From positions 124,001 through 188,000 of the forward strand of contig NZ_CADFEI010000014.1 in NCBI RefSeq assembly GCF_902833225.1: a stretch of 64,000 nt of DNA, read 5' to 3'. The stretch's first letter is position 1. Every line of letters begins with the position of its first letter. This document shows positions 16,865 through 24,477 of this stretch, piece after piece. The notes beneath the pieces were generated by a model. It was not told the DNA's origin. It did not search any database and worked only from the letters and a program-made list of their open reading frames with translations. A program made the position numbers and the translations under genes. This DNA is from Burkholderia sp. BCC1644. Its GTDB lineage: Bacteria > Pseudomonadota > Gammaproteobacteria > Burkholderiales > Burkholderiaceae.

Positions 16865-17465
16865 GGCAACTCCTGTGCGGTGTTCCGGAAAACACGGTTG
16901 ACCGCCGTCAGGCCTGCGGGCCGCCATTCGCGAGCCGGAAAAAGGCCTGCGCGAACGCGGCCGCCTGCCGGGCGGCGGTGAAACCGGGCAACGCATGCGA
17001 AAACGCATCACGCTAACCGGCGCGAATCAGGGTGCACGTAGGAATTTGCTGCGGAATACTGCTGCGCGCACCGTTTGCCTGGGAGACAAACGGCGGCTTC
17101 GATGAGGCGCGGACGTCGGTCGCTCAGGCGGAAATTTCGTTCGAAGATCGACTACTGCAAGCGTCCAAGGCGGCGGCCCCAAGAGTGAAGATGGCGGATT
17201 CTATGGACCGCCCGAAAGTGAAGTCAACCCCTCCCAACCCCATTTCTCGAAATAAATTTCCCGCTTTCCGCCACTGAAAGATTTGCCCTTGAAATGGCGT
17301 ACCGGAACCTTTCAGCGCGTCACGATGCGGTCACGCAACGATGCGTGCGAACAACGACGCGGCATCCCGCCGCGCGCGCTTGCCGCCCCCTGCCGAATCG
17401 CCGCCGCGCCGCGGCGGTCCGTTGCGACGCGCACGCCACAGACGTCATCTTTTGTGCTTTTTTGC
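16865..17465. other. Long leader/intergenic region between NRAMP and porin units
   Basis: About 600 bases with no convincing gene on either strand. The part nearer the NRAMP gene contains a small GC hairpin (CCGCC with GGCGG on the minus strand, about 16960-16977). The 17100-17300 stretch is comparatively A-rich (for example TTTCTCGAAATAAATTTCCC) and probably holds the minus-strand promoter. A metal-sensing riboswitch could fit here, but no known consensus was recognised. Confidence 0.45.
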
Positions 17466-17495
17466 TTGCACCGCAGCAAAAGTCGCGACTACAAT
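17466..17495 (+). promoter_or_regulatory. Sigma-70-type promoter for the leader-peptide/porin unit
   Basis: TTGCAC (17466-17471) and TACAAT (17490-17495) are separated by 18 bases, a good match to the sigma-70 consensus. The predicted transcript would start near 17502, about 23 bases before the leader-peptide start, and read into the 89-residue protein and the OprB porin. Confidence 0.6.
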
Positions 17496-17524
17496 CCGCC
17501 CCAATTCATCAAGGGAGTCCCTCC

Positions 17525-17587
17525 GTGGACACATGCTCTAGTTGCAGTTCGATGCCGGTCCAGGCCGGCCAAGCCATCGCGAGATAG
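17525..17587 (+). CDS. Candidate 20-residue leader peptide with Cys/Ser cluster
   Basis: A GTG start preceded by AAGGGAG at 7-base spacing opens a 20-codon frame beginning MDTCSSCSSMP. The Cys-Ser cluster uses TCT and AGT serine codons that are rare in this GC-rich genome. It lies just after a good promoter and 188 bases before the next gene, the layout of a translation-sensing leader. It resembles the Cys-containing leader frame on the other strand upstream of the NRAMP gene. Translation is not proven. Confidence 0.45.
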   Translation: MDTCSSCSSMPVQAGQAIAR

Positions 17588-17774
17588 CAGCCAGACGCAT
17601 GTCTTTCGCCGCTAGCTCGCATTCGCCGGGTTAGCGCGCTTCCTCCCGGGCCGGCCATCGCCGCCTCGCCAGTCGCACGCTCCGTTACGTTCCACCCTCC
17701 GATCGCAGGTCGCGTCATGCGCCCGCGCTCGATCACGTCGTCCGGCCTGTGCCGGACCGGACGGAGGCAGCGTC

Positions 17775-18044
17775 ATGTTCATTCAATCCTTCGCGCTCAG
17801 ACTCAAGCGCATCGTGCACGTCGCGTGCGACCGCTCGTTCGCTTCCGGCCTCTCGCCGCTCGCCCACGCGTTCAGCAACTGGCGCGGCATGGCGCTCGCC
17901 CACGTGCCGGCGACGCCGCGCCCGCTCGACTGCGTGCTGGTCGCCGCGATGGCGGCCGCGGTCGTGCTCGCCGCGCTGCTGTGCTCGGCCGCGTCGCGCC
18001 TCGGCTTCGCGCAGGTGTGGCGCGTCGGCGGCTGGCTGCCGTAA
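17775..18044 (+). CDS. Small single-span membrane protein
   Basis: An 89-residue protein with a basic amino terminus (MFIQSFALRLKRIVHVACDR) and one transmembrane helix at about residues 53-72 (CVLVAAMAAAVVLAALLCSA), ending in a short hydrophobic tail. GGAGG lies 7 bases before the ATG. It sits between the leader peptide and the OprB porin gene on the same strand, so the three are probably cotranscribed. No family is recognised; a role in porin assembly or metal uptake would be a guess. Confidence 0.7.
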   Translation: MFIQSFALRLKRIVHVACDRSFASGLSPLAHAFSNWRGMALAHVPATPRPLDCVLVAAMAAAVVLAALLCSAASRLGFAQVWRVGGWLP

Positions 18045-18162
18045 CCCGTCGCCGCGCGGCTGAGCCACGCACCCTGGACCGCCGCACGAACGTCTCGCCA
18101 CGTTTCGTGCATCGCGTCTTCATTTCGTCAGCTTAACTAATCAAACCGCCAACGGAGCCCAC

Positions 18163-19650
18163 ATGAAGAATCATCTCGAACCTGTCCCGTGCAAGCTCCG
18201 CGCCAACGCGCTCGCCACGCTGCTGCTGTCGCTCGCCGCCACCTCCGCATTCGCGCAGGCGTCGTCGCCGGCCGCAGCCGAACCGGCGGCCGGCGCCAGC
18301 GACGCCGCCGCTCCCGCACAACAGGCCGCCGATGCTGCCGCGCCCGCCCCCACCGGTCTCTGGGAGCGTTCGAACCTGCTCGGCAACATGGGCGGCCTGC
18401 GCGATTTGCTCGGCGATCACGGCGTCACGCTGAGCCTGCAGGAAACCAGCGAGTACCTGTACAACACGTCCGGCGGCACGAATCGCGGCGGCGCGTACCA
18501 GGGGCTCACGCAATTCGGTTTCGACGTCGATACCGGCAAGGCGATCGGCCTGCCGGGCGGCACGTTCAACGTGTCGGGACTGCAGATCCACGGCACCAGC
18601 CTCACGCAGCGCTACCTGCAGACGCTGCAGACCGCAACCGGCATCGAAGCGAACTCGACCACGCGCCTGTGGGAACTCTGGTACCAGCAGTCGTTGCTCG
18701 ACGGCAAGGTCGACGTGAAGGTCGGCCAGCAGAGCGTCGACCAGGAATTCATGGTGAGCCAGAACGCGGCGACGTTCATGAACGCGACGTTCGGCTGGCC
18801 CGTGCTGCCGTCCACCGACCTGCCGGCCGGCGGCGCCGCGTATCCGCTGTCGTCGCTCGGCGTACGGCTGCGCGTGAAGCCGGCCGACGCGTGGACCGCG
18901 ATGATCGGCGTGTTCGACGGCAATCCGGCCGGCCGCACCGACGGCGACGCGCAGGTGCTGAACGCACACGGCACCAACTTCAACCTGCGCAGCGGCGCGT
19001 TCGTGATCGGCGAAGTGCAGTACGCGCTGAACGCGCCGCCCGCCGACCCGAAGGCGCCGCAACCGGCCGGCTTGCCCGGTACGTACAAGCTCGGCTTCTG
19101 GTATCAGTCGCAGCACGCGAACGATCCGCGTTTCGGCACCGACGGCCTGTCGCTCGCGGATCCGGCCAGCAACGGCACGCCCGCCACGCATCGCGGCAAC
19201 TACGGGTTCTACGCGGTCGCGGACCAGATGGTGTGGCGGCCGTCGGCCGACAGCCCGCGCTCGGTCGGCGTGTTCGCGCGCGTGATGGGCTCGCCGGGCG
19301 ATCGCAATATCGTCGATTTCGCCGCCAACGCAGGCGTGACGCTGAAGGCGCCGTTCAAGGGACGCGACAACGACGTCGCCGGTATCGCGGTCGGCTACGC
19401 GAAGATCGGCTCGCGTGCGCGCGGCCTCGACGGCGACACCGGCGTGTACACGACGCCCGGCTATCCGGTGCGCCGCGCGGAGACGGTCGTCGAAGCGACC
19501 TACCAGTACCAGGTCGCGCCGTGGTGGCAGGTGCAGGCCGACCTGCAGCACTTCTTCCGCCCGGGCGGCGGCATCCCGAACCCGAACGCGGCTGGCGCAC
19601 GCATCGGCGACGAAACGGTGGTCGGGGTACGCACGACGATCACGTTCTGA
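18163..19650 (+). CDS. oprB: OprB-family outer-membrane porin
   Basis: A 495-residue outer-membrane beta-barrel of the carbohydrate-selective OprB family. The signal peptide ends at about residue 31 (SAFAQA); a low-complexity Ala/Pro stretch follows to about 63. The mature barrel then begins GLWERSNLLGNMGGLRDLLG, typical of the family, and ends in VRTTITF with the terminal Phe used for barrel insertion. OprB porins usually admit glucose and other sugars, and a trehalase gene lies convergent next door. Some members of porin groups linked to metal transporters admit Mn, which the divergent NRAMP gene makes worth testing. Shine-Dalgarno CGGAG precedes the ATG. Confidence 0.92.
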   Translation: MKNHLEPVPCKLRANALATLLLSLAATSAFAQASSPAAAEPAAGASDAAAPAQQAADAAAPAPTGLWERSNLLGNMGGLRDLLGDHGVTLSLQETSEYLYNTSGGTNRGGAYQGLTQFGFDVDTGKAIGLPGGTFNVSGLQIHGTSLTQRYLQTLQTATGIEANSTTRLWELWYQQSLLDGKVDVKVGQQSVDQEFMVSQNAATFMNATFGWPVLPSTDLPAGGAAYPLSSLGVRLRVKPADAWTAMIGVFDGNPAGRTDGDAQVLNAHGTNFNLRSGAFVIGEVQYALNAPPADPKAPQPAGLPGTYKLGFWYQSQHANDPRFGTDGLSLADPASNGTPATHRGNYGFYAVADQMVWRPSADSPRSVGVFARVMGSPGDRNIVDFAANAGVTLKAPFKGRDNDVAGIAVGYAKIGSRARGLDGDTGVYTTPGYPVRRAETVVEATYQYQVAPWWQVQADLQHFFRPGGGIPNPNAAGARIGDETVVGVRTTITF

Positions 19651-19666
19651 TGCAAGCCGCATGAAG

Positions 19667-19708
19667 ACACGGGCCGGTCGGCCGCTTGCGCGACCGTCCG
19701 GCCCGTGT
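19667..19708. terminator. Bidirectional hairpin between oprB and trehalase genes
   Basis: Perfect 11-base-pair inverted repeat ACACGGGCCGG/CCGGCCCGTGT with a 20-base loop, sitting between the convergent porin and trehalase genes. No T-run follows; it probably ends or stabilises both transcripts. Confidence 0.6.
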
Positions 19709-19745
19709 GCTGGCGTACGTGCGGGCATGTGGCCCGCGCCGCGTA

Positions 19746-21473
19746 TTACTCGCCGTACAGCCCGAGCAGTTTCAGCGTGACGCCGTTGGTCCAGCCGAAG
19801 CCGTCCTGCAACGGATATTCGCCGCCTCCGCCCCCTCCGGTGCCGGCGCCTTCGACCACGTATTTCTCGACGAGCTTGCCTTCGGTCGCATACACATGCT
19901 TCACGTCGGACAGGAAGCGCGTGCCGATCTCCTTCGCGAGCGCCGGCTCGCCATAGCGGCGCAGCCCGTCTATCGCGATCCACTGCAGCGGCGCCCAGCC
20001 GTTCGGCGCATCCCACTGCTGGCCCGTGTTCTCGGTCGTCGTCGCGAGGCCGCCCGGCTGCAGCAGCGTCCTGCGCACTTCGCGCGCGGTCGCCTTCGCG
20101 CGCTCGGGCCATGCGACGCCCGCGAACAGCGGATACAGCGTGGCCGCCGTCACGCCATCGCGCGGCTTGCGCAGTTGCCAGTCATAGTCGCCGTAATAGC
20201 CGCGACGGTTCCACAGATAACGATTGATCGCGGCCGCACGCCGTGCCGCGCGCCCGGAGAAATCGGTCACGCATGCCAGGTCGCGCGTGACCGTGCAGCC
20301 CTTCGCGATCGTCGTCTCGAGATGGAACATCAGGCTGTTCAGGTCGACCGGCACGATCGACGTCGTGCGGATCGTCGCCAGCGTCTTGCCGTCGCCGAAC
20401 CAGCGCGAGCTGTAGTCCCAGCCGCTTTCCGCGCCCGCGCGCAGGTCGCGGTACACCTCGTTCGCCGGACGGGACGGCACGGATTTCGCGGTCGTCACGT
20501 CCTCGAGATACGACTCGTCGCGCGGCGTGTCGCTCGCGTCCCAGTAACGGTTCAGCACCGCGCCGTCGGGCATCGCGACCACATTGCGCGCGGCCTGCCC
20601 GCGCGGCGTCGTGGTTTCGCCCTGCATCCAGTACGCGTACTCCTTGCGCAGCTCGGGCAGGTATTTCTGGTAGACCTTGTCGCCTTCGGCCTGCGCGGCG
20701 AGCGTGACCATGTACGCGAAGAACGGCGGCTGCGACCGGCTCGCGTAATACGTGCGGTTGCCGTTCGGGATGTGGCCGATCGTATCGATCAGATGTGCGA
20801 AGTTGTCGAGCATGTCGTCGACGAGATCCTCCCGCCCCGACACCTGCAGCCCGAGCATCGTGAAATAGGTATCCCAGTAGTAGCCTTCGCGGAAGCGGCC
20901 GCCCGGCACGACGTACGGTTTCGGCATCGCGATCAGCGAACCGTACTGGGGCACCGTGACGCTCGTGCGCGTGAGCTGCGGCCACAGCCAGTCGATGTGC
21001 TGGCGCAGCGTCTGGTTCGGCGGCGGCGTCACGCCGCTTTCCGGCGGCGGCGTGAAGTGCTGGCCGACGAACGTCTTCAGCGAAAAGCCCGGCTGCGATC
21101 TCTGTTGCTGATACAACTGCACGATCGTCGCGGGATCGGTATCGGGCGTCGCGTCGACGAAGGTCTTCTGGTCGGGATAGATCTGCGCGGTCTGCACCGC
21201 GACGAACAGGTCGCCGTAAAGCTGGCTCGGCGGCGGCAGCAGCGCGCCAGGCGCGGGGGCCGTCGCGGCGGTGGCGGCCGCGACCGTGGACTGGCCGGCC
21301 GCTTGCGCAGCGGCCCGGTTCGCGCTGTCGGCCTGCGCGGCGCAGCCGGCGACGGCGAGATAGGCGACGGCCAGCGCGGCGGCCCAGCGCAGGCGCGGCG
21401 TGGGCAGCGCAGCACGTGACGAGAGATGAACCGGGAAGCGAGATGCAATCGATGCGGCACGACGTGACGTCAT
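19746..21473 (-). CDS. treA: Periplasmic trehalase (GH37), predicted lipoprotein
   Basis: A 575-residue glycoside hydrolase family 37 enzyme that splits trehalose into two glucoses. Both family signatures are present: PGGRFREGYYWDTYFTMLGL and QWDAPNGWAP. The catalytic-acid region is ESGWDYSSRWF, and the carboxy-terminal GGGGEYPLQDGFGWTNGVT block is intact. The export signal ends AYLAVAGCAAQ, a lipobox, so the enzyme is probably lipid-anchored in the periplasm rather than free as in E. coli TreA. The start has AAAGGAGG 9 bases upstream. An Ala-rich linker follows the anchor. Confidence 0.95.
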   Translation of the reverse strand: MTSRRAASIASRFPVHLSSRAALPTPRLRWAAALAVAYLAVAGCAAQADSANRAAAQAAGQSTVAAATAATAPAPGALLPPPSQLYGDLFVAVQTAQIYPDQKTFVDATPDTDPATIVQLYQQQRSQPGFSLKTFVGQHFTPPPESGVTPPPNQTLRQHIDWLWPQLTRTSVTVPQYGSLIAMPKPYVVPGGRFREGYYWDTYFTMLGLQVSGREDLVDDMLDNFAHLIDTIGHIPNGNRTYYASRSQPPFFAYMVTLAAQAEGDKVYQKYLPELRKEYAYWMQGETTTPRGQAARNVVAMPDGAVLNRYWDASDTPRDESYLEDVTTAKSVPSRPANEVYRDLRAGAESGWDYSSRWFGDGKTLATIRTTSIVPVDLNSLMFHLETTIAKGCTVTRDLACVTDFSGRAARRAAAINRYLWNRRGYYGDYDWQLRKPRDGVTAATLYPLFAGVAWPERAKATAREVRRTLLQPGGLATTTENTGQQWDAPNGWAPLQWIAIDGLRRYGEPALAKEIGTRFLSDVKHVYATEGKLVEKYVVEGAGTGGGGGGEYPLQDGFGWTNGVTLKLLGLYGE

Positions 21474-21609
21474 GACGTGTCCCCTCCTTTCGATGGTGAG
21501 TGGATCGGCACGAGGTCTCGTTCGCGCGCGCGTTCGTCTCGATGGCCCTCGATCGATACGCGTCATGTTGTGGTGCGAGTGGGTCCGACTGTCGCACGAA
21601 ACGTGCACA

Positions 21610-22263
21610 TCAAGCAAGTTTCGATTCGCGCGACTCGCGCAGATAACCGCGTACCGCCCGCCACGCGCGCGCTTCGAGCGGCGCCGCATCGGTCTCGCCG
21701 CGCGCGCCCGCCGCATCGACGACCCCTTTCACGATCGCGAGCAGGTCGTGCGCAACGACGTCGGGTGCGGCGACACGCGGCGCGTCGCGCAGGCCCAGCG
21801 CATGCAGCAGCGTCGCGTGGATGCGGTCGGCAACGCGCGCGGCGCGCGCACCGAGCGGCAGCCGCGCCTCCTCGAAATCGATCAGCCGCGCGAGCACCGG
21901 CCGGCGCATCTGGTGCGCGACGGCCCCGCGCACCAGCATGCGCAGCACCTCGTCGCAGGACGACAGCGCGGCTGCCCGGTCGACGTCGTCGAGCAGACGC
22001 GCACTCTCGCGCTCGACGAGCGCGGCCGTCAGCGCATCGCGATTCGGGAAGTATTGATAGAGCGAACCGATGCTCACGCCGGCCAGCGCCGCGACGGCGT
22101 TCGTCGTGTAACCGTCGAAGCCGTCGCGCTCCAGAATGCGAGCCGCGGCCTCGACGATCGCATCGACGGTAGCCACCGAGCGGCGCTGGCGCGGCGCCTT
22201 GCGGGGCGAAAGCGGGATACGCGAAGACGATTCGGACATGACGGGAACGCGAGTTTCGAACAT
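21610..22263 (-). CDS. TetR-family repressor
   Basis: A 217-residue regulator with an amino-terminal TetR helix-turn-helix (AAARILERDGFDGYTTNAVA then LAGVSIGSLYQYFPNRDALT, about residues 39-78) and an all-helical ligand domain. An internal ATG at codon 9 is the alternative start. A palindrome overlaps the start codon, so autorepression is likely. The nearest likely target is the MFS exporter gene about 400 bases away and divergent. Confidence 0.9.
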   Translation of the reverse strand: MFETRVPVMSESSSRIPLSPRKAPRQRRSVATVDAIVEAAARILERDGFDGYTTNAVAALAGVSIGSLYQYFPNRDALTAALVERESARLLDDVDRAAALSSCDEVLRMLVRGAVAHQMRRPVLARLIDFEEARLPLGARAARVADRIHATLLHALGLRDAPRVAAPDVVAHDLLAIVKGVVDAAGARGETDAAPLEARAWRAVRGYLRESRESKLA

Positions 22264-22277
22264 GAGTAAACGCTCAT
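22262..22277. promoter_or_regulatory. Candidate TetR operator overlapping the tetR start
   Basis: The inverted repeat ATGAG-TAAACG-CTCAT overlaps the tetR-type start codon. Its size and position fit an autorepression site for the TetR-family protein. Confidence 0.5.
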
Positions 22278-22664
22278 ATTCTAGAAACGCCTGTTCACGC
22301 CGTCAAAAGGAATCACCATGCCCCGCCGAACTTCGAACACGCACACTGTATTCATGCTCGTGAAGATGCGCGTCGGCGCCGCCGTACCCGGGCGCTTCCG
22401 GCGACAGCACGAACACGTCGAGCCGTTCCGGGATCGCTGCGTCGGCAGCGTCGGGATCCTGCCGTGCGTCGAGCGCGCATCGCGTGCGCCGAGCGACGGC
22501 GAGGCCGCGCAGTTCACCAGTCAGTTCGGTCGCACACATAAACACGATCGCGGCGCCACGTTTGCGCAGTCGTTCTTTCTACACGGCTTGCCGGAAAGGA
22601 CGACTGTTGCAACATGCGGAACAACTGTTGTCACGCGTGACTCAGCGGTCACATTGTGGGCATA
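22278..22664. other. Intergenic region between TetR and MFS genes
   Basis: About 390 bases with no gene I can support. Open frames on both strands lack start signals and family features. One minus-strand frame reads PERLDVFVLSPEAPGYGGAD and then HLHEHEY, which could be a decayed coding remnant. The last 60 bases contain TTGTCA and CATAAT elements, too far apart (27 bases) to be a standard promoter pair. Confidence 0.4.
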
Positions 22665-24080
22665 ATGACGCCTTTACCGCGCGCCCAGCCCATGTCGCCC
22701 GTCTTTCTAGCACCGCTCATCGTTGCCTGTGCGTTGTTCATGGAAAGCGTCGACGCAAACATCATCGTCACCGCGCTGCCCGCGATGGCGAGGGACTTCG
22801 GGCACAGCCCCGTCACGCTGAACATCGCGATCACGGCCTACGTGGTCGGCCTCGGCGTGTTCATCCCGATCTGCGGCTGGCTCGCCGACCGCTTCAGCGC
22901 ACGCTCCGTGTTCCGCACCGCGATCGGCATCTTCGTCGTCGGCTCGCTGATGTGCGCCGCCTCCAACTCGCTCGGCGTGCTCACGTTCGCGCGCTTCATC
23001 CAGGGCGTCGGCGGCGCGATGATGGTCCCGGTCGGCCGCATCATCATCTTCCGCGCGGTGCCGCGCTCCGATCTCGTGCGCGCGATGAACTACCTCGCGA
23101 TTCCCGCGCTGTTCGGGCCCACGGTCGGGCCGCTCGTCGGCGGCTTCATCACGACCTACCTGCACTGGCGGATGATCTTCTTCATCAACGTGCCGATCGG
23201 CATCTACGGGATCTATCTCGCGAGCAAGCACATCGCGAACACCCACGAGCCCGATCCGGGCCCGCTCGACTGGTTCGGCTTCCTGCTGTCGGCAAGCGGC
23301 GCCGCACTGCTGCTGATGGGCCTCACGCTGATCGACGGCTCGCTCACGTCGCGCTCGAACGCGATTCTCATGTGCGTGGCCGGCACCGTGATGCTCGCGC
23401 TGTACGTACCGTACGCGCGCCGCAAGGAGCGGCCGGTGCTCGACCTCAGTTTCCTGAAGATCCCGACGTATCACGCGAGCGTCGTCGGCGGGTCGCTGTT
23501 CCGCATCGGCCTTGGCGCGGTGCCGTTCCTGCTGCCGCTCGCGCTACAGGAAGGGCTCGGCATGACCGCGTTCCATTCGGGGCTCATCACGTGCGCGTCC
23601 GCGCTCGGCGGCGCGGTGAGCCGCTCGACGGCCACGCATACGCTGCGCCGCTTCGGCTTTCGCACGGTACTGATCTACAACGCGGCGTTCGCGGGCCTCG
23701 CGATCGCCGCGTACGGCGTGTTCCATCCCGGCATGGCGACCTGGGCGATCTGGCTGATCGTGCTCGTCGGCGGCATCTTTCCCGCGCTGCAGTTCACGAG
23801 CCTGAACTCGATGATCTACGCGGACATCTCGCCGCGCGACGCCGGCCGCGCGACGAGCCTCGGCAGCGTCGTGCAGCAGATGTCGCTCGGCCTCGGCGTG
23901 ACGGTGGCCGGCCTCGTGCTGCACGTGTCGCACTGGCTGCAGGGCCATCAGACGATGATGTGGTCGGATTTCTGGCCCGCGTTCCTCGTGGTCGGGCTGT
24001 GCTCGTTCGCGTCGATTCCGATCACGCGGCGGCTGCCGCCCGGCGCCGGCGACGAAGTCGCGCGCGGCAAGCGGCAATAA
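22665..24080 (+). CDS. MFS drug exporter (DHA2, 14-helix type)
   Basis: A 471-residue major facilitator protein. Motif A-like GWLADRFSARSVFRTAIG and motif C-like YLAIPALFGPTVGPLVGGFI are visible, with MESVDANIIVTALPAMARDF at the first helix as in EmrB-like DHA2 exporters, which pump out drugs and other toxic compounds using the proton gradient. The frame also allows an ATG at 22692 (MSPVFLAPLIVA), which would suit the CATAAT element at 22661 if that is a -10 box. A TetR-family gene lies divergent upstream, the usual control arrangement. Confidence 0.9.
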   Translation: MTPLPRAQPMSPVFLAPLIVACALFMESVDANIIVTALPAMARDFGHSPVTLNIAITAYVVGLGVFIPICGWLADRFSARSVFRTAIGIFVVGSLMCAASNSLGVLTFARFIQGVGGAMMVPVGRIIIFRAVPRSDLVRAMNYLAIPALFGPTVGPLVGGFITTYLHWRMIFFINVPIGIYGIYLASKHIANTHEPDPGPLDWFGFLLSASGAALLLMGLTLIDGSLTSRSNAILMCVAGTVMLALYVPYARRKERPVLDLSFLKIPTYHASVVGGSLFRIGLGAVPFLLPLALQEGLGMTAFHSGLITCASALGGAVSRSTATHTLRRFGFRTVLIYNAAFAGLAIAAYGVFHPGMATWAIWLIVLVGGIFPALQFTSLNSMIYADISPRDAGRATSLGSVVQQMSLGLGVTVAGLVLHVSHWLQGHQTMMWSDFWPAFLVVGLCSFASIPITRRLPPGAGDEVARGKRQ

Positions 24081-24186
24081 GCAGGTAGCAGGTAGCAGGA
24101 AGCGGCCGGTACGGCCCGGGGAAACGAATGCCGCGGCAGGACATGCCGCCCGGCGAAGCGTGAAAAACCGGAAATACAAAAAAATC

Positions 24187-24271
24187 AGCGGACATCCACT
24201 CGGGGCCGGTGCACAGCCGCATGGATGTCCGCTCAGGGCTCCTGGATTCTCGATGGGGGTTGAGAATCCAG
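24187..24271. repeat. Two adjacent perfect inverted repeats
   Basis: The first pairs AGCGGACATCCA (24187-24198) with TGGATGTCCGCT (24222-24233), a 12-base stem. The second pairs CTGGATTCTC (24242-24251) with GAGAATCCAG (24262-24271), a 10-base stem with a G-rich loop. They are 8 bases apart in the 397-base gap between the MFS and YcaQ genes, both on the plus strand. Possible roles are a transcript end for the exporter, a small structured RNA, or a protein-binding site. Nothing else recognisable fills the gap. Confidence 0.6.
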
Positions 24272-24477
24272 ACTTCGCTTCCTGCGTGCCATGGACATAT
24301 GTGCGTCGGAAGCGGAATCGTTGCGCGCACTTATCGTCGCGCCATGAACTGCACTATAGGGAAACTTGCGAAACCCATCTGTCAACCATTGTCAGACGCG
24401 GTGCAGCGGCGCGTCGCACGTGTGCGCCGCTTTCGCGCTAAAGTGGTCCCCGATCGCCACCCTCGACCGCCATTCCG

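Noticed and set aside
17599..17634. Eleven-codon frame after the Cys/Ser leader peptide
   Set aside because: No ribosome site; could be chance.
18133..20112. Long minus-strand frame opposite the OprB porin
   Set aside because: The porin on the other strand has a signal peptide, family blocks and ribosome site; the antisense product is low-complexity and Arg-rich.
22281..22665. Short frames in the TetR-MFS gap
   Set aside because: No ribosome site and no recognised family; a cupin-like HLHEHEY fragment is too short to call a pseudogene.
24081..24110. Short AGCAGGT direct repeats after the MFS gene
   Set aside because: Only three imperfect copies and no spacers; not a CRISPR array or a recognised repeat element.
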